Numbered from the stretch's first letter, positions 8,146-17,705 are shown. The stretch: 40,217 nucleotides of DNA from Cyclobacteriaceae bacterium (GCA_016787665.1 JAEUUC010000012.1:1-40217), one strand, 5' to 3'. Notes: a model not told the origin generated them from the letters alone. Numbers and translations are program-made.

Positions 8146-10314
8146 TTATGAAGCCTTGCGGCTGGCATCCGGAGAAGTTTTCAATAGCTTGGCCGGGGCG
8201 GCACCAGCCGGGTTTCCACCCTGCCGGCTGTCAATCACTTGCTGCAAGTCGGCCGGAATTACAGCGGTAAAGCGGGTATGCTTTTCGGGTGTTGTTTCAA
8301 ATGAAATGCTGCCACCCAGTTTCTCGGCCGCCTGCTGCGACAGGTAGAGGCCCACCCCACCGGTATCCGACCGTTCGGAAGCGCGTGTAAACATTTTGAA
8401 CACCTCGTGTTTCATTTCCTCGCTGATGCCAATGCCGTTGTCCAGCACCTCCACAAGCAATTGCTTGTTGATGACCACGGCCGTGATTTTGACAAACGGA
8501 TCAACCCGCTCACTCTGGTTGTAGTACTTAATGGCGTTATCGATCAGGTTTTCAAGTACAATGCGGAGCAACTGGGGTTCGGAGTTGATCTCCACATCGG
8601 GCGGCACGAAGGTGGAAACGTTCATGCGGGCCGGGATACCTTTTTTTCGTTCCAGCAGGAGCACACTTTCGATGACCTGAGAAACATTCACCTTGACGGG
8701 CACCAGCGGGGCGTTATTGATCTGGTTGACGATCATGAGGCGCGTGAGTACCGAGTTAAGCTTTTCAGCCGTTATATCAAGCTTTTCGAAATAATCGCGG
8801 GCGAGCGGGTCTTTAACGTCCATCAGGGCCACGTCCGTCATGCCCTTGAGCGTAGCCAGGGGGCCGCGGATATCGTGCGAGGTTTTGTAGATGAAGTGAT
8901 CCAGTTCGGCCACGGCTTTGCGCAACGAAGCATTGGAGCGGTTGAGTTCTTCCGTGCGCGCTTCTACCAGTTTGTCCAGCTCCTTGTTTTGTATTTCCAG
9001 TTGATTGCGGGCTTCGCTAAGCGCCACGTTCACCCTGCGCACAATGCGGGTGGTGCGGAACATGACCACGGCCAGCGCACCCGCCAGCAGAAAAAGGCCG
9101 GCAATGGCGAAATTCAGCTTACGCGATTGATCGAGTGCCAACTCCTTGTCGCGAATGGTGCGCATGTTTTCGCGTTGATCAAAGTCGGTTTCGATTTTGG
9201 AAACTGCTTCAATAAGTTTTTCATTAAAAACCTTCTCTGTTGATTCGATATAGAGTTTTTGGTATTTCGAAGCTGACTCAAAGTCACCCTTCTGATTGTA
9301 GTAAATCGCGTATTCCTTAAAGACTTCCTGCCTTAGGATAACATATTCGGAACCGACTGAGATGGCTTCGGCTTCCGCCAAGTAATCACCCGCTTGAACC
9401 AAATTCCGCAACTGATTTTCTATTCTGATTAAATAGACCAGATTCTCTAGTTCAAATCGTGGGCTATTCTCAGATTTCGCCAACTCATATGATTTAAGGA
9501 AATACGTGCGAGCGGTGGCAAATTCCCTTGTTTGAAAATAGGAAACCCCTAATCCAAAGTTCCCTTCAATCTGAATCTGGGTATTGCAGTTCGTGTTGCA
9601 AAACGCAAGCCCATCCTTTATATAGCTCCTCGCCAGCTCATATTGTTTAAGCTGGTTTTGACAAAGACCAATATTTATCAGCAAACGATCTTTGAAGCTT
9701 TGATCCTCACTTCTTTCCAATTGCCTTAACGATCGCTCGTAGAACTCGAGGGCTTTGGGATAGCTTTTGAGCTTAAAGTAAAGAAATCCAATATTGTTTA
9801 AGGTTTCACTCACATCGTAGTTCGAGCCACTCTCCTCCCTGAGCAAAAGACATTTATAATGACTATCAAGAGCACTGTCATACTTGGCTAAGAACGTATA
9901 CGCTAAACCGAGGCTATTGTAGAGGTATTTCAGTTCCTCTCTAAACTCAAGCTTATGTGAGTTTCGTTGTGCCACAGCAACAACTGATCTTGACGCATGA
10001 ATTGATTTCATCAATTCGTTTTGTCTCCGGAACACCTGGCCAGCCAACCGACCTGACTTGACAAGATATAAACTGTCTCCGAACGCCAGAGCCCCTGACT
10101 TAGCTAATTCAAGATTGACCAATGCAGCCGACAGGTCATCAGCAATGACATATTCAAAAGCCAAATTATAATAGAGAGAGACAATCCCAGGCCCTTTAGC
10201 AACTGTCAATTCCTTTTTTAATGAATCTATTGCACTCAAATCCTGAGCGTGGCAAACGACAAATCCGTCAACCAAGCAGAAAAAAAACAAAAAACCCAGA
10301 ATCTTAAGGTACAC
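8146..10314 (-). CDS. TPR-containing membrane sensor histidine kinase
   Basis: This 722-residue protein has a signal peptide (residues 1-23) and a periplasmic array of tetratricopeptide-like helices (about 40-360). One membrane helix follows (about 400-420), then a coiled coil (430-470) and a HisKA dimerisation domain with the phospho-acceptor His480 in TSHDIRGPL. The ATPase domain has N593 in the N box, DNGIGI at 625-630 and GGVGLY at 652-657. It should sense something through the periplasmic TPR domain and phosphorylate a response regulator. No response regulator gene is in the window, so its partner is unknown. The last about 30 residues are a disordered Pro/Ala/Ser tail. Two tiny secreted peptide genes start divergently upstream. 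Confidence 0.92.
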   Translation of the reverse strand: MYLKILGFLFFFCLVDGFVVCHAQDLSAIDSLKKELTVAKGPGIVSLYYNLAFEYVIADDLSAALVNLELAKSGALAFGDSLYLVKSGRLAGQVFRRQNELMKSIHASRSVVAVAQRNSHKLEFREELKYLYNSLGLAYTFLAKYDSALDSHYKCLLLREESGSNYDVSETLNNIGFLYFKLKSYPKALEFYERSLRQLERSEDQSFKDRLLINIGLCQNQLKQYELARSYIKDGLAFCNTNCNTQIQIEGNFGLGVSYFQTREFATARTYFLKSYELAKSENSPRFELENLVYLIRIENQLRNLVQAGDYLAEAEAISVGSEYVILRQEVFKEYAIYYNQKGDFESASKYQKLYIESTEKVFNEKLIEAVSKIETDFDQRENMRTIRDKELALDQSRKLNFAIAGLFLLAGALAVVMFRTTRIVRRVNVALSEARNQLEIQNKELDKLVEARTEELNRSNASLRKAVAELDHFIYKTSHDIRGPLATLKGMTDVALMDVKDPLARDYFEKLDITAEKLNSVLTRLMIVNQINNAPLVPVKVNVSQVIESVLLLERKKGIPARMNVSTFVPPDVEINSEPQLLRIVLENLIDNAIKYYNQSERVDPFVKITAVVINKQLLVEVLDNGIGISEEMKHEVFKMFTRASERSDTGGVGLYLSQQAAEKLGGSISFETTPEKHTRFTAVIPADLQQVIDSRQGGNPAGAAPAKLLKTSPDASRKAS

Positions 10315-10446
10315 GTGTAATTTTTTGATAAAACTTACATGGCTATGTTTTAGTAACGAATATCACCTTTGTCTATCCAGTTGCCCGAACCGGAACTGGT
10401 AAACATAACAAAAGCATTGAATAATAACCAAAAAACCAAAAACGCT

Positions 10447-10572
10447 ATGAAAAAGTTACTCTCCCTAATCGCCATCGCTCTTGTGTGTGCCGCCACTTTC
10501 ACTTCCTGCAGTGATGAAGAGGTGAAACCGAACAACGGTGGAGGAAACGGTCAAGAAACCATTAGACGCTAA
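10447..10572 (+). CDS. 41-residue putative lipoprotein
   Basis: The likely start is the ATG at 10447. It gives a classic lipoprotein signal (MKKLLSLIAIALVCAATFTSC, cysteine at residue 21) and a mature part of only about 21 residues, SDEEVKPNNGGGNGQETIRR. The earlier in-frame start at 10369 would place the signal peptide internally and is unlikely. Many Bacteroidota genomes carry very short lipoproteins of this form, usually without known function. Four bases separate its stop from the next small gene, and both end at the strong terminator at 10751, so they form a two-gene unit divergent from the histidine kinase. Confidence 0.65.
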   Translation: MKKLLSLIAIALVCAATFTSCSDEEVKPNNGGGNGQETIRR

Positions 10573-10576
10573 GACC

Positions 10577-10729
10577 ATGAAAAAGATTGCAATCCTAGCA
10601 CTCGCTGTTATTTCCATCACACTGATTTCGTTTGGTTTTGGAAATTCCAGCAACAGTACGCAAGATAAATCACTGCCTTCGACAGAATCGTCAAGTGGTG
10701 GTTTCGTTGTAGAACGGGTAAGCCGTTAA
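10577..10729 (+). CDS. 50-residue secreted or membrane peptide
   Basis: Starting at the ATG at 10577, the peptide has a signal-like or membrane helix (MKKIAILALAVISITLISFGFG). A short polar Ser/Thr/Asn-rich tail follows and ends GGFVVERVSR. There is no cysteine, so it is not a lipoprotein. The in-frame start 13 codons earlier lies inside the preceding gene and is less likely. Its MKK start and hydrophobic core resemble the preceding peptide, but the tails differ. It is the last gene before the terminator at 10751. No family is recognised. Confidence 0.6.
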   Translation: MKKIAILALAVISITLISFGFGNSSNSTQDKSLPSTESSSGGFVVERVSR

Positions 10730-10750
10730 GATACTTTTCTTAGCTTTTGG

Positions 10751-10794
10751 CAGTGTCGTTGGTGAAGATTCTCTTCATCAACGCACTGTTTTTT
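10751..10794 (+). terminator. Strong rho-independent terminator
   Basis: A 17-bp stem (CAGTG, bulged T, CGTTG, then TGAAGA pairing with TCTTCA, CAACG and CACTG) closes on a TTC loop and is followed directly by six T. It ends transcription of the two small peptide genes on the plus strand and stands 19 bases from the convergent end of sppA. Confidence 0.9.
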
Positions 10795-10812
10795 ACTTTT
10801 CGGAGCAAAATC

Positions 10813-12585
10813 TTACATCACCTTTATCGAAAACGGTAACCGCGCCTGGTTACCCTTAAGTTTCTCCAGTTGCTGCCACTCCCGGTATAACGGGTAGGCC
10901 GTTCCCAGCTTCTCGCGCATAGCCTTTTCCGAAGAGGTTTCCTCCAGATTATCAAACCACATCTCGAGCAGGGTCTTCGGTTTAGGATAAAACCTCACCT
11001 TATAGTCCTCCCCAACACCGGCCTGCCCAGCTGCCAGCGTCAACGCATCGGCCAAACCTCCCTCCACATCGGCTAACCCATTCGCCAGGGCCTGCTGGCC
11101 TGACCACACCCGGCCCGAGGCGATCCTTTTTATGTCTTCTACCGCCATGCCCCGCCCCTGGGCCGCCTTGGTCGTGAACGTCTCATAAATTTCGTTGGTC
11201 CGGTTTTGCCAGATGTTACGTTCCTGAACGCTCAGCGGCCGCGTAAAGGTGATCAGGTCGCCTGTCTGTCCGGTGCGCACCTCATCGAACGTGATACCGA
11301 GTTTATTTTTCAGGAAATCACTGGCATCGTATAAGATACTAAAGACACCAATCGACCCGGTAATGGTGTTGGGCTGTGTTACAATGGTATCGCAAGCCAT
11401 GGCCAGGTAGTACCCGCCACTGGCCGCATAATCACCCATCGAAGCGATTACCGGTTTCTCTTCCGAGGCCAATACAATTTCACGCCACATCACATCGCTG
11501 GCCAGCGAACTGCCACCGGGTGAGTTGATGCGCAGGACGATCGCCTTCACATTATCGTTCTTCCTGGCTTTGCGCAGTTGCTCGGCAAAGGTCTCGGACC
11601 CAATAACACCGGGTTGAGCTTCGCCCGGCAAAATGTCGCCATCGGCTACAATCACAGCAATTTCATTTTTTGATTTGGAAGCCGTGGAGAAACTCTTGCG
11701 GTATTTGCCATACCGGGCAAACGTAATTTTCTTGTCCTCCGCCAATCCCAGTTTATCGCGCAGGTAGTCCTCCACCTGGTCGTAATACATCAGGGAATCC
11801 ACCAGCCCATGATCGCGCGCCTGCCGGGCGTTGGTCACCAACGCTTTGTCGGCTATAGCCCGAAGATCGGCTGCTTCACGCTGGCGCGAGGCTGCAATAT
11901 CCGACAGCAGGGTACCATACATGGAGCCGAGAAGGGCGTTCAGCTGAAGACGGTTCTCATCGCTCATTTTATCAAGCAGGAACGGCTCTACCGCGCTCTT
12001 GAAATCGCCCACCCGAAACACCTCGGGTTTGATCTCCAGCTTGTCAAACAACTGTTTAAAAAATCCGATTTCAACCGAGAGGCCATTAAACTCCAGATCA
12101 CCTTCGGGATTCAGGAAAACTTTGTCTGCAGCGGAGGCAATGTAATACGATGACTCCGACATCATTTCGCTGTAGGCAATCACCCATTTGCCGGTCGCCT
12201 TAAACTCCTCCAGCGATTCGCGGATTTCGCGCGCAGTGGCATAGCCGCCCATGAAAAAACTGACATCGAGGTAAATGCCTTTGATTTTCGGATCGGAGGC
12301 CGCATGATCGATTGCCTGTTTAAGTTGAATGAGCCCGATGGAGCCGGATTCAATACCCGGAAGGGGCAAGCCTTCGAACGGGTCCTCGACCTCCAATTCG
12401 GTGATCGGCACATTGAGCTCCAGTCGCAAAACGGAATTGTCGCTAATGGTCGTGAGCGGCTCATCGCCCCCCGACATGGCGGCACCGATAATGCCGGCTA
12501 CCAGGAAGATACCAATGATGAAAAATAAGAAAAGGGCAAGAAGGGAGCCCAAACAGGAGGCAAAAAAGGTCTTTAAGAAGTTCAT
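10813..12585 (-). CDS. sppA: Signal peptide peptidase SppA, 67K-type
   Basis: SppA is a membrane-bound serine/lysine protease of the periplasmic face that degrades cleaved signal peptides. From the ATG at 12585 (MNFLKTFFASCLG) the protein has 590 residues. It has one N-terminal membrane helix (about 12-36) and two tandem peptidase S49 domains. The catalytic lysine is K196 in GDFKSAVEPF (first domain) and the nucleophile is S389 in MGDYAASGGYY (second domain). The INSPGGSS oxyanion loop is at about 353-360. This double-domain layout matches the E. coli 67-kDa form. A longer start adds 20 residues that run through the intergenic region shared with folK, so the internal ATG is preferred. It is divergent from folK by 49 bases. 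Confidence 0.95.
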   Translation of the reverse strand: MNFLKTFFASCLGSLLALFLFFIIGIFLVAGIIGAAMSGGDEPLTTISDNSVLRLELNVPITELEVEDPFEGLPLPGIESGSIGLIQLKQAIDHAASDPKIKGIYLDVSFFMGGYATAREIRESLEEFKATGKWVIAYSEMMSESSYYIASAADKVFLNPEGDLEFNGLSVEIGFFKQLFDKLEIKPEVFRVGDFKSAVEPFLLDKMSDENRLQLNALLGSMYGTLLSDIAASRQREAADLRAIADKALVTNARQARDHGLVDSLMYYDQVEDYLRDKLGLAEDKKITFARYGKYRKSFSTASKSKNEIAVIVADGDILPGEAQPGVIGSETFAEQLRKARKNDNVKAIVLRINSPGGSSLASDVMWREIVLASEEKPVIASMGDYAASGGYYLAMACDTIVTQPNTITGSIGVFSILYDASDFLKNKLGITFDEVRTGQTGDLITFTRPLSVQERNIWQNRTNEIYETFTTKAAQGRGMAVEDIKRIASGRVWSGQQALANGLADVEGGLADALTLAAGQAGVGEDYKVRFYPKPKTLLEMWFDNLEETSSEKAMREKLGTAYPLYREWQQLEKLKGNQARLPFSIKVM

Positions 12586-12634
12586 GTGTTGTATACTTGC
12601 TTTCCAAACGCGGCCGGGGGGCTGCGAGTTTGCT

Positions 12635-13123
12635 ATGAGGCGCAAAAATATCTATTTGCTGTTGGGAAGCAATCTGGGCGATCGGCCGGCCAACCTGGCC
12701 TCAGCCCGGGAGGCGATCCGCGCGGCCGCAGGGCCGATCCTGAACACATCGGCCGTCTACCGCACAGAGGCCTGGGGAAAAACCGACCAGCCCGAATTTC
12801 TCAATCAGGTGGTGGAAGTGGAAACCGACCTGGACCCGGAAGCGTTGTTGGAAACCTTGATGGACATTGAGCGCCAGATGGGCCGCGAGCGAAGCGAGCG
12901 GTGGGCGCCCCGCACCATTGACCTGGATATTTTGTACTACGGCCAGGACGTGGTGCAAACCGCCCGCCTGATGCTGCCTCACCCGGGCATCCCCGACAGG
13001 CGTTTTACGCTGGTGCCGTTGGCGGAAATTGCCCCGGACTTTGTCCACCCGCAGTACGGCAAAACCAACCAGCAATTGCTGCGGGCGTGTTATGACCTGC
13101 TGACGGTACGTGAATACTACTAG
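12635..13123 (+). CDS. folK: 2-amino-4-hydroxy-6-hydroxymethyldihydropteridine pyrophosphokinase
   Basis: FolK transfers pyrophosphate from ATP to the pterin alcohol, the step before dihydropteroate synthesis in the folate pathway. With ATG at 12635 the product is 162 residues, the usual length. The start MRRKNIYLLLGSNLGDR contains the conserved LGSNLGDR turn, followed by YRTEAWG and QPEFLNQVVEV. The signature ERQMGRERSERWAPRTIDLD holds the ATP- and metal-binding residues, and LPHPGIPDRRFTLVPLAEI is also conserved. Longer frames upstream run through the beginning of sppA and are not real. Its stop overlaps that of the convergent fabD by four bases. Confidence 0.95.
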   Translation: MRRKNIYLLLGSNLGDRPANLASAREAIRAAAGPILNTSAVYRTEAWGKTDQPEFLNQVVEVETDLDPEALLETLMDIERQMGRERSERWAPRTIDLDILYYGQDVVQTARLMLPHPGIPDRRFTLVPLAEIAPDFVHPQYGKTNQQLLRACYDLLTVREYY

Positions 13124-13998
13124 AGGCTTGTTGCTTCCGCAGCGGGCGCAATCTTCTTCACCAACCCCTGCAACACTTTACCCGGGCCACACTCAACAAA
13201 ATGGGTAGCACCATCGGCCACCATACGTTGCACGGATTGTGTCCAGCGCACCGGGGCGGTTAATTGGGCAATCAGGTTTTGTTTGATCTGCGCAACGTCC
13301 ATAGCCGGTTGTGCATTTACATTCTGATAAACCGGGCACGTTGGTGTATGAAACTGGGTGCGCTCAATGGCGGCTGCCAATTCTTCGCGGGCGGGTTCCA
13401 TCAACGGTGAGTGAAACGCCCCTCCCACCTGCAGCGGCAACGCGCGTTTGGCCCCTGCCGCCTTCATTTTTTCGCAGGCTATGTCGATTCCCTTCAAGCT
13501 ACCACTAATCACCAACTGCCCGGGGCAATTGTAATTGGCCGCCACCACTACTTCATCGGTAATCGAAGCACAAATTTCCTCGACCTTCGCATCGTCCAAT
13601 CCCAGAATGGCCGCCATGGTCGAAGGGTTTTGCTCGCAGGCTTTTTGCATCGCTTGTGCCCGTTGCGACACCAGGCGTAACCCATCGGCAAAACTCAACG
13701 TGCCGTTCGCGACCAGTGACGAGAATTCGCCCAGCGAGTGACCGGCCACCATGTCGGGTTTGAAGTCGGAACTGGCCTGGGCTACCGCCACCGAATGAAT
13801 GAAGATGGCCGGTTGTGTGACTTTGGTTTGCTTGAGATCATCGGCCGAGCCGCTGAACATGATGGACAAAATATCGAAACCCAAAATGCGATTGGCCTCA
13901 TCCATCAGCGCGCGGGCTTTGGGGCTACCTTCATAAACGTCTTTGCCCATTCCGGTAAACTGGGCACCCTGACCCGGAAAAACGTATGCTCTTTTCAT
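13120..13998 (-). CDS. fabD: Malonyl-CoA:ACP transacylase
   Basis: FabD loads malonyl groups from CoA onto acyl carrier protein for fatty acid elongation. The 292-residue protein opens with YVFPGQGAQFTGMGKD. The nucleophile S88 lies in GHSLGE, R113 in SQRAQAMQ binds the malonyl carboxylate, and H196 in GGAFHSPLM completes the dyad. NYNCPGQLVISG and VECGPGKVLQGL are further family motifs. Length and motifs match the single-domain bacterial enzyme. The gene stands alone here, away from other fab genes. Its 3' end overlaps the end of convergent folK by four bases. Confidence 0.96.
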   Translation of the reverse strand: MKRAYVFPGQGAQFTGMGKDVYEGSPKARALMDEANRILGFDILSIMFSGSADDLKQTKVTQPAIFIHSVAVAQASSDFKPDMVAGHSLGEFSSLVANGTLSFADGLRLVSQRAQAMQKACEQNPSTMAAILGLDDAKVEEICASITDEVVVAANYNCPGQLVISGSLKGIDIACEKMKAAGAKRALPLQVGGAFHSPLMEPAREELAAAIERTQFHTPTCPVYQNVNAQPAMDVAQIKQNLIAQLTAPVRWTQSVQRMVADGATHFVECGPGKVLQGLVKKIAPAAEATSL

Positions 13999-14033
13999 GG
14001 TCGCTCAAATAAGCACCGCAAAATAAATCAAAA

Positions 14034-14426
14034 TCAGTTGATAAAGCGGGCTCGCAACTCGGGTGTGGGTAACATGCACTCCTGCTGCCGACCAAAAAGC
14101 CGGTATCGGTAACGGGCTACGAGGTCGTAAACCCCATCGCGCAGAAACGGGGGTACCCATCGGAAAAGGTAAAGCCAACGCCACCCTTTGAGATGGCGGG
14201 CCACCCGAAGGGCGGCCGTGCTTCGGGTGTACAACACTCCGTCCTCAATCAGCACGATGGAATCCAAATGCGCAGCTACCTGAAAACGCTTGAGTTGTTC
14301 GCGGGCAAAATCGCTTTGGAGGGCGGCAAAATGAAAATGGCCGGCAGGGTCGTGTCGAATAATGAACTGTACCGAGCTGTTGCAGAGATTACAAACACCG
14401 TCAAATAGGACTATGGGATGATTCAT
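14034..14426 (-). CDS. DCC-family (DUF393) thiol-disulfide oxidoreductase-like protein
   Basis: From the ATG at 14426 the product is 130 residues with the DCC family opening VLFDGVCNLCNSSVQFIIRHD, whose CNLC pair (C12 and C15) gives the expected CxxC. Later motifs are FAALQSDFARE, SIVLIEDGVLYTRSTAALRVARHL and the aromatic WLYLFRWVPPFLRDGVYDLVARYRYRLFG. DCC proteins are thioredoxin-like by name; their substrates are mostly unknown. The start overlaps the stop of the long T9SS cargo gene by four bases (ATGA at 14426-14423), so it is translated by coupling with it. A six-codon longer frame would extend into that gene. Confidence 0.9.
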   Translation of the reverse strand: MNHPIVLFDGVCNLCNSSVQFIIRHDPAGHFHFAALQSDFAREQLKRFQVAAHLDSIVLIEDGVLYTRSTAALRVARHLKGWRWLYLFRWVPPFLRDGVYDLVARYRYRLFGRQQECMLPTPELRARFIN

Positions 14427-17344
14427 CGCACAATTTGCACCCAACCCTTGATGGTTTGATTTTGGCGGGCCGGGTCTACCACATCAAACACAATGTCGGC
14501 CGTGTAATAGTACACACCATCGGCCAGGTCGCGTCCGTTATTGTCTTTACCGTTCCAGTCGATATACACATTTTTTTCACCCCCTGATTCATACCTGTAG
14601 ACTTCTTTGCCCCACCGGTTGTACACAGAGAAACTCACACTACGTACAAATCGCGGGCAAGATGTGCGAATCTCGTTTTCGTTAATCAAGCCGCAGGGCG
14701 TGGTGGGTGGTTCCGATCCCGGAATTTTGAACCGTTCGCTGTACGCACTAAACAGGTCATTACAGCCATCACCGTTGGGTGTGAATACGTTGGGCAACTT
14801 GTATTGCGGGCAGTTATCAAAGCAGAACTCCTCGCTCCGTTCACTTTCGTTGCCTGCACGGTCTACAGCCGTTACTTTATAACAACGCGCAAACGAGGGC
14901 AAATTAAAATCAATGAAGAAAGTATCAGGAACGTTTTCGCGATAGAGGACAAAGTCGCCCCCTTTCACGGGCGACATGTAAATGTTGTACCCCTTAACGT
15001 CTGTAAAACACCTGGCTTCCAGGGGGCGTTTCCAACTCAACACATTTGAGTACGGGAATGAACTGCCGTCACCCGTCTCACAAGGAACGGAGCTGATAAA
15101 CTCTTCGCAACGGGTGCCCGTGGCCGTAATTTCAACGGCACAGGGTGGCTGGTCATCGCTGGGCTGACCACAAATAATCTGCGAGAAATTCTTCAGGGGC
15201 TTCGGCAGGGCTGGGTTATCACCATATGAGCCGCGTGTCTCCACGCGGTAACAGTATTCCTGATCTTCGCGCAACGGCTGAGCATTGTACTGCCCGGAAT
15301 CTACATACTGATATCGTTGGTTAACGTTGACGCTATCGATGAGTACCATCTGCGCTTCGGTAGCCCCGGCTGGTCCTCTAAAGATCAGGTGTTTGGGAAA
15401 AGTCAGATCATTTGCACGATTACTCCAGGGCACAAAGGCATTCCAATTTAACGTGATGCGTTTAAAGCCCGTGGCTAACTCTAACCGAACCGTTGACGCA
15501 GTCGCTGACGTATCCATGAGCTGGCCATTGTTATCAAACGCAATGACCCGATAGTTGTAAATGTTATCGCGCGTATTCAAGGCTTGTTCGGTGAATGTAG
15601 TATCACTTAACAAGCCCGGGTGTGCAGCAACCAACCCGACATTGCCGGAGAAACCGTTGGCACGCAGCACACGGTAGCGGTAGGGTTTTACAAATGTAAC
15701 GGGAGCATCCAAGGGTTCGGCCCATTTCACCGTTACCTGCCCGTTGGTATTGCTGGTCCGGTCAATGGTCACGTTGGTCACAACGGGGGCAACCGACTCA
15801 ATGGTTGGCGTACAAACTTCATCGGACACGTAGCTGAGCCCTCCTGAGGGCTGGGGAAACTCGGCTACCAACCGGTAGCAGTACGAAGCGCCCGGTGCGA
15901 GGCCCTGTCCGCCATTTTGATCCACAAAGGTGGTGACGCTGCGAGGCACTGTCGCTATCAACTCAAAACCAAAACCGGGGGGCATGCCCGTGATGCAGGC
16001 GCTGAAGGGAATGGTTGAGGTATCGATCTTGCGCCAAATCTGGATGCGCACAGCGTTTGTGCATACATAAGGCTTCCAGGTTAATGTTGCAAACCGCGTG
16101 GAAGGCGCTACCGTTGGAGGAGACTGCCACTCAGGCGCGGGGCCGACAACTTTAATTCGCCACGTTTTGAATTGCGCCAGGGAAGGGCCGCGCGATGATT
16201 TGTCCGTTACCTTAAAAACCACTTGGTACGGCTGCTCTTTCACATCCGCACATTCGGTTTGCCAACTAAAAGTAGAGCGCACCTTTCCGTCAGCCGCGGG
16301 CCAGCGAAATTTGGCCGGTGTGGGCGCAAACACGGCTCCGCGCGCAAACACATCGGAGAAGGCTTCAATCTTCAAGCTGTCGCGTCTGGTGGGAACATTA
16401 TCAGGGTCAGTCCCATAAATATCATTGTTATTCACCAGCGTGGACCCCGCCACTACGCAGGTGTCGATCGGCACATTGATTTCAGGTCGCTGGTTAAGGC
16501 AGTCTTCTACTTCAATCTGCATATCACGGGTTACAAACCCGATGAGTACCCAAACGCCCCCGATTTTTCGCCATTCTTTTATCAAAAATGCGATGTTATA
16601 TTCCCCCGGAGCACCGGGAGAATCCCAAATAATGGTACCCGTAACCGGATTAATGGTAAATGTGGGCGGGCCGTTTTGATTCTCGTTTGCCTGGTTGTAG
16701 GGAATACCGACCCGATCATAAAAATCCCGTGAATTCGGATCGCGGTAGCCGTTGACAAAGATTCCGCGCGCCTGCTTAGGCGTAATGAACTCGTACGAAA
16801 GGCTGTCGCCATCTAGATCAAATGCACCGGGGTTATGATACCAGGCTCCACCGGTGCAGGCCTTATCCACAGGTGGCACCAATAGGTCAGGCGTGGACTG
16901 ATTACAACCCAGGAAGGGATCAATATTGATAGCGGTCTCAATATAAAACCGGGTGTCAACCGAATTGGTCATGTTCAGAATGCCTGCGTTTCGGTTGGGC
17001 TCAAGGTAACTCACTACGTAACGGCCGGGCCCCGGAAAGGTATGGGTTGTGGAGTACTCCACATAGCCAATAGCCTCCCCCAAATCGGGTCGAGGGATAC
17101 TGGTCAACTCGGGAACGATGATGGACTCGCCATCGCCAAAATCCAATACACCATCCCCGCCAAAGTTGATGGGTGATCCCGTATTAACATAAACCCGAAT
17201 CGTGACGGTAAACAAAAGACCCGTGCAATTCTGCCGTTTCACGATGATCTCCCCCGCCCGCAGGTGGGTGGCCTGCGCTTCATTAAGACCAGCCAGCAAG
17301 GCGATGAATACTGAGCAGTAAAGAAAACGCTTCAACTTCCCCAT
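14423..17344 (-). CDS. Large secreted protein with T9SS type B (gliding-motility) C-terminal domain
   Basis: From the ATG at 17344 this is a 973-residue surface protein. It has a signal peptide ending EAQA and a first region, THLRAGEIIVKRQNCTGLLFTV, typical of large Cytophagales surface proteins. PKD- or Ig-like modules follow (GDGVLDFGDGES, HTFPGPGRYVVSYL), then several fibronectin III-like modules with repeated YCYRV segments. The C-terminal domain begins LPNVFTPNGDGCNDLF and continues with SVYNRWGKEVYRYE, then DWNGKDNNGRDLADGVYYY and GWVQIVR. That is the gliding-motility-associated type B sorting domain, so export by the type IX system and attachment to the cell surface are expected. Its own function (adhesion or binding) is not determined by the sequence. 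A TTG start three codons earlier is also open. Confidence 0.92.
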   Translation of the reverse strand: MGKLKRFLYCSVFIALLAGLNEAQATHLRAGEIIVKRQNCTGLLFTVTIRVYVNTGSPINFGGDGVLDFGDGESIIVPELTSIPRPDLGEAIGYVEYSTTHTFPGPGRYVVSYLEPNRNAGILNMTNSVDTRFYIETAINIDPFLGCNQSTPDLLVPPVDKACTGGAWYHNPGAFDLDGDSLSYEFITPKQARGIFVNGYRDPNSRDFYDRVGIPYNQANENQNGPPTFTINPVTGTIIWDSPGAPGEYNIAFLIKEWRKIGGVWVLIGFVTRDMQIEVEDCLNQRPEINVPIDTCVVAGSTLVNNNDIYGTDPDNVPTRRDSLKIEAFSDVFARGAVFAPTPAKFRWPAADGKVRSTFSWQTECADVKEQPYQVVFKVTDKSSRGPSLAQFKTWRIKVVGPAPEWQSPPTVAPSTRFATLTWKPYVCTNAVRIQIWRKIDTSTIPFSACITGMPPGFGFELIATVPRSVTTFVDQNGGQGLAPGASYCYRLVAEFPQPSGGLSYVSDEVCTPTIESVAPVVTNVTIDRTSNTNGQVTVKWAEPLDAPVTFVKPYRYRVLRANGFSGNVGLVAAHPGLLSDTTFTEQALNTRDNIYNYRVIAFDNNGQLMDTSATASTVRLELATGFKRITLNWNAFVPWSNRANDLTFPKHLIFRGPAGATEAQMVLIDSVNVNQRYQYVDSGQYNAQPLREDQEYCYRVETRGSYGDNPALPKPLKNFSQIICGQPSDDQPPCAVEITATGTRCEEFISSVPCETGDGSSFPYSNVLSWKRPLEARCFTDVKGYNIYMSPVKGGDFVLYRENVPDTFFIDFNLPSFARCYKVTAVDRAGNESERSEEFCFDNCPQYKLPNVFTPNGDGCNDLFSAYSERFKIPGSEPPTTPCGLINENEIRTSCPRFVRSVSFSVYNRWGKEVYRYESGGEKNVYIDWNGKDNNGRDLADGVYYYTADIVFDVVDPARQNQTIKGWVQIVR

Positions 17345-17459
17345 TCGAATCAAAAATACAACAATAAATTTGCAGACAAGTTCACCTTACATAACGAGCC
17401 AACCGCCCCGATAGTACGGACGGCCGGCTGTTCCCTCACAAACCCATAATCGCTAAACC

Positions 17460-17699
17460 ATGCGCGTTGTCGGCCAAATTAACCACCCCCAGTGCACCAT
17501 CAACTTATTTTACTGGAACAACAAGTACCTGATTAAGTTAGAAGCAGGGCCTTTTGAACAAACGTTTAAGATCAGCGAATGGGATATCGCCCATGAAGAT
17601 GACCTGCGCCAGGTGGTTACCGAAGAATTTGTACAGGCGGCCCTGGCTCGTTTTGAAAGCATGGCGGTCAGTCTTCAGCGGGCTTTGAACGCCCCATAA
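17460..17699 (+). CDS. Small conserved hypothetical cytoplasmic protein
   Basis: This 79-residue protein lacks a signal peptide or membrane segment. Its start MRVVGQINHPQCTINLFYWNNKYLI is beta-rich, followed by a charged helix (DDLRQVVTEEFVQAALARFESMAVSL). It has the look of a compact alpha/beta protein of the kind conserved in Bacteroidota, but I recognise no family. The gene stands between the divergent T9SS cargo gene and the acyltransferase promoter. Its coding character is supported by balanced composition and a length kept free of stops in only this frame. Confidence 0.65.
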   Translation: MRVVGQINHPQCTINLFYWNNKYLIKLEAGPFEQTFKISEWDIAHEDDLRQVVTEEFVQAALARFESMAVSLQRALNAP

Positions 17700-17705
17700 A
17701 CTCCA

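Noticed and set aside
6105..8347. Plus-strand open frames across metG and the kinase gene
   Set aside because: They are antisense shadows of strongly supported genes and show no family motifs.
8407..9243. 278-codon plus-strand frame opposite the histidine kinase
   Set aside because: It is rich in His, Val and Asp in a pattern expected from the reverse complement of the HisKA/ATPase region; the minus-strand kinase motifs are decisive.
12329..12634. Longer start for folK inside sppA
   Set aside because: The extension is antisense to the sppA signal region; the family start MRRKNIYLLLGSN lies at 12635.
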